From an uncultured Sulfurovum sp. (GTDB lineage: Bacteria; Campylobacterota; Campylobacteria; Campylobacterales; Sulfurovaceae), in assembly GCA_902727895.1 (NCBI GenBank), contig CACVAP010000032.1, positions 1-40,532 on the forward strand: DNA of 40,532 nt, in the 5' to 3' direction. Each line of letters starts with the position of its first letter. Positions within the stretch are counted from its first letter, which is position 1. This document shows positions 35,805-40,532 of the stretch, in pieces. Below the pieces are notes generated by a model. It was not told where the DNA came from and searched no databases. It saw nothing but the letters and a program-made list of their open reading frames with translations. The position numbers were made by a program, and so were the translations under genes.

Positions 35805-36125
35805 TTATTTACAGATTTGTATTTTATCAGAGTTTAAAACTTCTGCAATATGGGTGTATACAAAGATATGGTAACCCATATTTCTGTATTTATTTAATTC
35901 TTCTATTAAAGTAGCAGCAGCATTATCAGAGGCTAAGACAATGAACATCACATTCGATTCTCCTTCAGAGTGTCCATCTTGAACACCTGACTCACCATCA
36001 CCACGCGCACTTAGTTGCGTGTAGCCTGTGAGACCATTTTTTTTAAGAATTTGAATCAGTTTATTTTCAAAAGTACTATTGATAACAATCTGTATTGATT
36101 TTCCTGTACACATTTTTATTGACAT
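35805..36125 (-). CDS. SbtB-like PII-family regulator
   Basis: A 106-residue PII-like protein: ferredoxin-like beta-alpha-beta pattern, a flexible T-loop region (SARGDGESGVQDGHSEGES, ~39-57) and the family strand MFIVLAS. Cyanobacterial SbtB binds adenine nucleotides and gates the bicarbonate transporter SbtA. The gene follows sbtA by 33 bases on the same strand. The C-terminal tail ends in a single Cys rather than the CGPxGC redox motif of some homologues. Confidence 0.82.
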   Translation of the reverse strand: MSIKMCTGKSIQIVINSTFENKLIQILKKNGLTGYTQLSARGDGESGVQDGHSEGESNVMFIVLASDNAAATLIEELNKYRNMGYHIFVYTHIAEVLNSDKIQICK

Positions 36126-36158
36126 TTTTTACTCCTTTTATTCTAATAAATTACTTTT

Positions 36159-37145
36159 TTAAGTTCCAATATACCAAATTGTCATTTGATAGAAAAGTGG
36201 GATTCCAATAACCACGTTGAATGGAAAAGTAACACCTAAAGACAATGTTAAGTAGTAAGATGGATTTGACTCTGGTACACCATAACGCATTGCTGGAGGT
36301 ACAGCAATGTATGAAGCACTAGCAGACAAAATAGCTAATAGGAAAGTTCCTCCTACAGAGAAACCTAACATTGTTCCACCTATAATAATACCAAGACTCC
36401 CTCCAATTAATGGCATGATCACACCAAAAGCAACAAGTGTAACTCCTGCTTTTTTAAGAGTGTCCAATTTCTTCGCAGCTTCCATACCCATGTCCAATAA
36501 GAAAAGACATAAAACACCCATGAAAATATCTTGTGTGAACGGCATAACTTTTGTAAGAGATTCAGGAGATGCTGTAGCCCCAATAATAAGTGCACCCAGT
36601 AAAACAACAACACTACCATTTGTGAAGGCTTCATGTAAAAGTGGTCCCCATTCTGTTTTAACTTTTCCTGTTCCTTCTTTGGCTGCCAAGCGTTTTCTAG
36701 TAAAGGCTGCAATCATCAGTCCCACAATAATCGCTGGAGATTCCATAATAACCATCATTACAATTGGATAACTTTCGTAAGTAACGCCAGACATTTCTAA
36801 AAATGCTACAGCTGTTAAAAATGTTGCTGCACTTACTGAACCATAGTGTGCAGCGATGGCTGCAGCATCAAATGGATTTATTTTATTTCTAAAACGTAGT
36901 AAACCATAACCGATAATTGGTAAAATAAAACCTATGATTGTTGCCCAAATAATTGACTCGACAGCCAGTTGAAAATCTGCCTTACCAAGTGCCATACCAC
37001 CTTTTAATCCAATTGCCATTAGCAAATAAATACTGATACCTTTGGTCATTCCCTCAGGAAACTTAAGATCTGAATTTATAAGTTTTGCAGTAACACCCAG
37101 TGCAAAAAACATTACGGCTGGTATTAATAAACTATCTATTCCCAT
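36159..37145 (-). CDS. sbtA: Sodium-dependent bicarbonate transporter SbtA
   Basis: A 328-residue inner-membrane protein with about ten hydrophobic spans, consisting of two similar halves. Typical SbtA segments are visible: LKFPEGMTKGISIYLL, IGLKGGMALG, AAHYGSVSAATF, LLDMGMEAAKKL and SYIAVPPAMRYGVPESNPSYYL. It imports bicarbonate with sodium, supporting carbon fixation. SbtB follows it. This supports an autotrophic host. No regulon promoter lies upstream. Confidence 0.92.
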   Translation of the reverse strand: MGIDSLLIPAVMFFALGVTAKLINSDLKFPEGMTKGISIYLLMAIGLKGGMALGKADFQLAVESIIWATIIGFILPIIGYGLLRFRNKINPFDAAAIAAHYGSVSAATFLTAVAFLEMSGVTYESYPIVMMVIMESPAIIVGLMIAAFTRKRLAAKEGTGKVKTEWGPLLHEAFTNGSVVVLLGALIIGATASPESLTKVMPFTQDIFMGVLCLFLLDMGMEAAKKLDTLKKAGVTLVAFGVIMPLIGGSLGIIIGGTMLGFSVGGTFLLAILSASASYIAVPPAMRYGVPESNPSYYLTLSLGVTFPFNVVIGIPLFYQMTIWYIGT

Positions 37146-37463
37146 TATTTTATCCTTAAATTAAAGTTGTTAATTTAGCTTTTTGTAGTTTCCAAAATAA
37201 ATTTGAATAAACAGCAAGACTATTTTTGGATACTCATATTTTTCATGTTAATTCTAACTTTAAAGGTTATTTATAATTATAAATACTTCATATAGATGTG
37301 TCAAAAGGTTTCATATCCTCTTTAGTTAAGATAAGGTTATAATTATAAATCAACATTTTTTACCTACAAAGTTCTTCATGTTTGGGTTAAACTATTAAAA
37401 TTAAAAAATCTAATTAGTAGTATAAAAGAGTAAAATACTAGGCTAATTACAGAAGGAAAGAAC
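37146..37463. other. Intergenic region between sbtA and the MipA/OmpV gene
   Basis: This 318-base divergent region is very AT-rich. It holds a short direct repeat around TTATAATTATAAAT (near 37270 and 37336), promoter copy E at 37348-37393 serving the right-hand gene, and, on the minus strand, the sbtA leader with an AAGGA site. I see no coding sequence or hairpin of note. Confidence 0.6.
37348..37393 (+). promoter_or_regulatory. Regulon promoter copy E (MipA/OmpV-flippase)
   Basis: AATC, AACATTT, five bases, CTAC, eighteen bases, GTTAAACT (weak), with TATTAA just after. The first 27 bases are the same as copy B, and the GGGTTAA before the start region is also shared. Confidence 0.78.
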
Positions 37464-38237
37464 ATGAAAAATATATTTTTATCTCTACTCTTATTCTCTA
37501 CATTGCATTCAAGTGAGAGTAAGTATGAACTTGGTTTAGGAATGGGTGTGGTGACTTACCCCAGTTATATTGGTTCAAAATCTAGCAATGAGTTTATTTC
37601 ACCTTTACCGTATATTCGTTATGAAAGTGGCAAGACAAAGCTTGGAAGAGGGGGACTGCAATACAAGTTCTTTGACAGTAAAGACTTAACATTAGATTTA
37701 AGTTTAGGAGGTTCTTTACCTGTAGACAGTGAGAATGCAAAATCAAGAGAGGGTATGAACGACTTAGATTTTGCTCTTGAAGTTGGTCCTCGTTTAAATT
37801 ATAGGTTTTATAAAGATGAACATCATAAAGTATCTTTTAAATTACCACTAAGAGCTGTAATTTCTACAGATATTAAAGAGTATGAGAGCCAAGGTTTCCT
37901 CGTTGCTCCCAATTTGAATTATAGGTATAAACAAGACAAGTTTCAATTTAAATTAAAAACAGGTCCTATTTGGGCAGATAAAACTTACCATAATTATTTT
38001 TATGGGGTAACGCCAAATTATGCAACAGCACAAAGACAAGCTTATGATGCTGAAGCTGGTTACAATGGTTACCGTAATACCATTAGTTTTAAATATAAAC
38101 AAGACAGATGGAACTATGGTGCTTTTGCATCGCATTTTAATATTGATGGAACGAGTTTTGAAGATTCACCTTTGGTTGAAACGAAGAGTGCACTTTTTTT
38201 AGGAACATTTATTTCCTATACTTTTTATAAGAACTAA
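37464..38237 (+). CDS. MipA/OmpV-family outer membrane protein
   Basis: A 257-residue outer-membrane beta-barrel: a signal peptide (1-~17) followed by alternating strands with many aromatic residues, starting YELGLGMGVVTYPSYIGS and ending in a membrane strand LGTFISYTFYKN. MipA/OmpV members act as scaffolds or small porins; role unknown here. A GAAGGAAAG ribosome site precedes the ATG. Promoter copy E lies ~70 bases upstream. It is followed after 5 bases by a flippase gene. Confidence 0.9.
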   Translation: MKNIFLSLLLFSTLHSSESKYELGLGMGVVTYPSYIGSKSSNEFISPLPYIRYESGKTKLGRGGLQYKFFDSKDLTLDLSLGGSLPVDSENAKSREGMNDLDFALEVGPRLNYRFYKDEHHKVSFKLPLRAVISTDIKEYESQGFLVAPNLNYRYKQDKFQFKLKTGPIWADKTYHNYFYGVTPNYATAQRQAYDAEAGYNGYRNTISFKYKQDRWNYGAFASHFNIDGTSFEDSPLVETKSALFLGTFISYTFYKN

Positions 38238-38242
38238 AAATC

Positions 38243-39493
38243 ATGGGAACAGAGATGACAAAAACAATACAACAACATTTTTATGCAGCCATTTGGATTG
38301 CACTCTTTTCAGTACTTTTAGGTTTGGGCTTAAAAGTTTATCTTGCCATGGTTATAGACAAAGAGAGTTTAGCCCTTTACTACACAGCCATTGATATTTT
38401 TTCTTTTTCTCTTTTAGTCCTTATTGGCTTTCGCTCTTCCATGGTAGTGAGTTATAACAAAATCAAAGATGACAGAGGAATTGTTAATATCTTCCGTTAT
38501 TTTATTTTAGTAGCCATGCTGGTAGCATGGGCATTTGTCATTCCTTATGTCAAACATGAACTGGGTGTAAACATTGACTACTGGTATTTGGTAGCGACAG
38601 TATTTTCAATGAGTCTTTACCTTTACCTAAGTAACCAACTTGCCATGTATCGACTCTATAAAGTCATGAACCGTAGCAGTTTTATAGAACCATTATTGTC
38701 CATATTTTGGTTTGCAATGGCATTTTATGTGGCAGAAGTTAAAGGGATTCAATCACTTTTTATTATGAGTACCATGGCTTCTTTCTCACTTTCTATTTAT
38801 ATTTTTATATTAAAATCAAAGAAGAGTAAAGAACCTGTTATTAAAAGGGTTATTATAGACTCAGATATGCGTCAGTTCATTAAAAAGTCACTTATCTCAA
38901 CCTTAGAGTTTAGCTCAGGGATGATGCTTATTTATATGTCAGTTTTCTTTTTTAGTCATTACTACTCTTTAGATGAACTAGGTGACTTTCAAGTTGTAAC
39001 CAAACCCATACTCATAGCCATGATTGCACTTTTTGTTTTTCCTGTATTTCGTTTTTTGTTACCAGAATTGAGTAAATTGTTTTATCAAAAAGACAAAGAA
39101 GAAATAGCAAAACTCAAAAAATGGTTTTACCGTTTCAGTTTTATAGTGAGTTTGTCTTTTATTGTCATCTTTTATCTCTTAGGAGAGTACCTAATAGCAT
39201 TAATTTTTCCAGCGAACTATGCAGATGCCTATTTATACCTAAGCCATTTAAGTTTTTTCTTCGTCTTCATCATGCTAAATGCTTATCAAGTAGCGTTCAT
39301 TAAAGCCTCTGGAGCATTTACTTCGGCACTCTTTATTCGTTTAAGTGGGTTAGGCTTCTTTTTAGTGTTTTTCTATGTAACCCGTTATTTTTCAGAGAGT
39401 TCGATTGCTGTTATATTTGGATTGGCTATGGCTTACTTGGGAATGTTTTTATTGTCTTGGATTATTGAGAAGAAGATTTATGGGGAGATGTGA
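38243..39493 (+). CDS. Polysaccharide/lipid flippase-like (MATE/Wzx superfamily) membrane protein
   Basis: A 416-residue inner-membrane protein with about twelve hydrophobic segments, of the Wzx-like/MOP flippase type (start TIQQHFYAAIW...LGLKVYLAMVIDKESLALYYTAIDIF). The ATG at 38255 (MTKTIQ) has a GGGA site and is a good alternative start. It follows the MipA gene directly, and both are under copy E. Probably moves a lipid-linked glycan or lipid across the membrane; substrate unknown. Confidence 0.82.
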   Translation: MGTEMTKTIQQHFYAAIWIALFSVLLGLGLKVYLAMVIDKESLALYYTAIDIFSFSLLVLIGFRSSMVVSYNKIKDDRGIVNIFRYFILVAMLVAWAFVIPYVKHELGVNIDYWYLVATVFSMSLYLYLSNQLAMYRLYKVMNRSSFIEPLLSIFWFAMAFYVAEVKGIQSLFIMSTMASFSLSIYIFILKSKKSKEPVIKRVIIDSDMRQFIKKSLISTLEFSSGMMLIYMSVFFFSHYYSLDELGDFQVVTKPILIAMIALFVFPVFRFLLPELSKLFYQKDKEEIAKLKKWFYRFSFIVSLSFIVIFYLLGEYLIALIFPANYADAYLYLSHLSFFFVFIMLNAYQVAFIKASGAFTSALFIRLSGLGFFLVFFYVTRYFSESSIAVIFGLAMAYLGMFLLSWIIEKKIYGEM

Positions 39494-39557
39494 GAATAAT
39501 ATAGGAATTTTTTCACCAGAATATGAAAAAGATATTAATTTCTTTGGTTGATAAATT

Positions 39558-39612
39558 ACAGAGAAAGAATATCTAAGTATTCATGAAGTGTATATAAACT
39601 TTCTCTGTTTTT
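39558..39612 (+). terminator. Probable terminator after flippase
   Basis: A 10-bp perfect stem (ACAGAGAAAG, 39558-39567, with CTTTCTCTGT, 39599-39608) with a 31-base loop, followed by a run of five T. The long loop lowers confidence. Confidence 0.45.
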
Positions 39613-39628
39613 AGTAAATTAATAAAGC

Positions 39629-40532
39629 TTATAAGTAAACTCTTATATTAATACTAGGTGATCTTGTAATCTGTCCATTATCATGTATTCCTATGGCATA
39701 AAATTCATTGTTTCCAGGCTTGAGTTTTTGTGCACCTATCCAATGCTCTGTTACTTTTGGAAGATCATCTGTTCCAATAATTTTACCGTTTAAAACATAT
39801 TGAACTTTTTGAACTTTATTAATAATATTTAGAGGATTAACAAGTTCAACTTCTACAAAAACAGCTTTTTTTCTAATAGGTTCGTGTGTAGAAGGGGTAA
39901 TAATTCTTAAGGTTGGAATGTCACTTGCAGGAGTTCCATCATATCCATAAGCACCGACATCAAAGAGATTATTGCGTCTACTTGAACGATTATAATCAAA
40001 TGCCAATTGGGTGTTTATACCTGTACCTACAGCCATCGAATTATGCTGTAAACGAAAATCTTTATTTACTAAATCAACAAAACCTACTAAAGACAAATTT
40101 TGTTCATATATATTTGAAACATCAAGTACTGAAGTAGGAGAAGAGATACTTGGTTGTGCCATATATCCTGTAAATATGTTATTTTTTAATTCGATATCTT
40201 GGGGTGTATAGGCTTCAAATGCATGATCTTGAGCACCCACGAAGGTATTGTTATAAATTTTAAACGTATCATTTTTATCGTTTGAAAATGATGAACTGTT
40301 ATTGTTAATATAGAGACTACTTTTTTATTAAATGGTGCTGTACGTCCTGTTCTATTTTCATCTATTCCTAAATTTACAACCACATTGTTAAACATATGTG
40401 TATTCCCAAAACCATTAAGTTGAACCCCATGACCTTTTTTTATACTTGAACCATTCTCAATCCAGTTGTTATAAATAAGAGCTTCTGTTCCATCTCCTAC
40501 CAATAACCCTTCATCATGTTGACCATTTTCTC
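39629..40532 (-). pseudogene. Parallel beta-helix repeat protein, frame-disrupted and cut by window edge
   Basis: The minus-strand reading is a right-handed parallel beta-helix (PbH1-type Asn-rich repeats: IYNNWIENGSS, MFNNVVVNLG, IYNNTFVG, LKNNIFTG) followed by an Ig-like C-terminal domain (KKAVFVEVELVNPLN, ENPLN-like). The frame is continuous from the edge to about 40327 and then from about 40320 to 39629, with a one-base shift at the A6/T6 run 40321-40326. Joined, it reads ...TAPFNKK/SSLYINNNSS.... Either a sequence error or a genuine broken/phase-variable gene. Likely secreted, surface or polysaccharide-related; function unknown. Confidence 0.75.

Noticed and set aside
36307-36771. Long open frame (154 codons) on the plus strand
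   Set aside because: It lies wholly inside sbtA on the opposite strand, where the SbtA protein is clear; its translation shows no family features.
7047-37393. Reading ACATT and CTAC as the -35 and -10 of an ECF sigma promoter
   Set aside because: Only six bases or so separate ACATT and CTAC, too close for any sigma factor, and a good TATAAAAT -10 sits at a fixed 18 bases after CTAC.
1-40532. CRISPR arrays, insertion sequences, phage genes, tRNA or rRNA
   Set aside because: No spaced repeat array, transposase or integrase reading frame, or RNA gene signature was seen. The repeated units found are promoter motifs.

Overview
The window is AT-rich, densely packed bacterial DNA. The gene set fits an autotrophic member of the Campylobacterota (Sulfurimonas/Sulfurovum/Arcobacter-like): phosphomannomutase next to a short phosphoglucose isomerase, an SbtA/SbtB bicarbonate-uptake pair, many sensor kinases and very small intergenic gaps. 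The lineage is inferred from gene content and protein flavour; no rRNA or tRNA gene was seen.

Layout. 1-5.7 kb (+): end of phosphomannomutase/phosphoglucomutase, pgi, then a FIST sensor protein directly followed by a large hybrid histidine kinase. 5.7-12.5 kb (-): a PaaI-like thioesterase, a TIGR01777-type epimerase, and a tightly overlapping five-gene operon (DUF523/DUF1722 protein, photolyase, CrtI-like FAD oxidoreductase, LytS-type kinase, LytTR-type regulator). 12.6-20.5 kb: a small secreted protein, an MscS-like channel (+), ferrochelatase, a 61-aa protein, a SOUL heme-binding protein, a second FAD oxidoreductase, and SRPBCC-trpB-thiD. 20.7-29.4 kb (+): SDR, NTF2-like, MFS transporter and a DUF389 protein; then lipocalin, FAD oxidoreductase, DUF1365, cyclopropane-synthase-like methyltransferase and a DUF3833 lipoprotein. 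29.4-31.6 kb (-): a type II restriction-modification pair. 31.7-37.1 kb (-): UbiB-like kinase with a phasin-like protein, a ThiY-like protein with thiE, a lipocalin lipoprotein, and SbtB/SbtA. 37.5-39.5 kb (+): MipA/OmpV protein and a polysaccharide flippase. The right edge holds a frame-disrupted parallel beta-helix protein.

Main discovery. Eleven promoters between 7.0 and 37.4 kb, on both strands, share one composite signature: AAYNRACATTY, five free bases, CTAC, exactly eighteen free bases, then a TATAAAAT-like -10 box (one copy has a single mismatch in the ACATT core). The CTAC falls where a -35 box would sit, so the site looks like a dedicated activator (or repressor) site. The signature heads the photolyase/LytS-LytTR operon, the epimerase, hemH, the 61-aa gene, the second FAD oxidoreductase (with SOUL), thiD-trpB-SRPBCC, SDR-NTF2-MFS-DUF389, lipocalin-FAD-DUF1365-Cfa-DUF3833, thiE-ThiY, the second lipocalin and MipA-flippase: about 27 genes. 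Housekeeping and unrelated genes (pgi, FIST/kinase, MscS, restriction-modification, UbiB, sbtAB) lack it.

The content (photolyase, ferrochelatase, heme-binding SOUL, lipocalins, lipid methyltransferase, several FAD oxidoreductases, thiamine genes) resembles the light/singlet-oxygen regulons controlled by ChrR-sigmaE or LitR in other proteobacteria. Neither of those regulators is present here. The only DNA-binding regulator in the regulon is the LytTR protein, which is my candidate for its controller. That assignment is inference.
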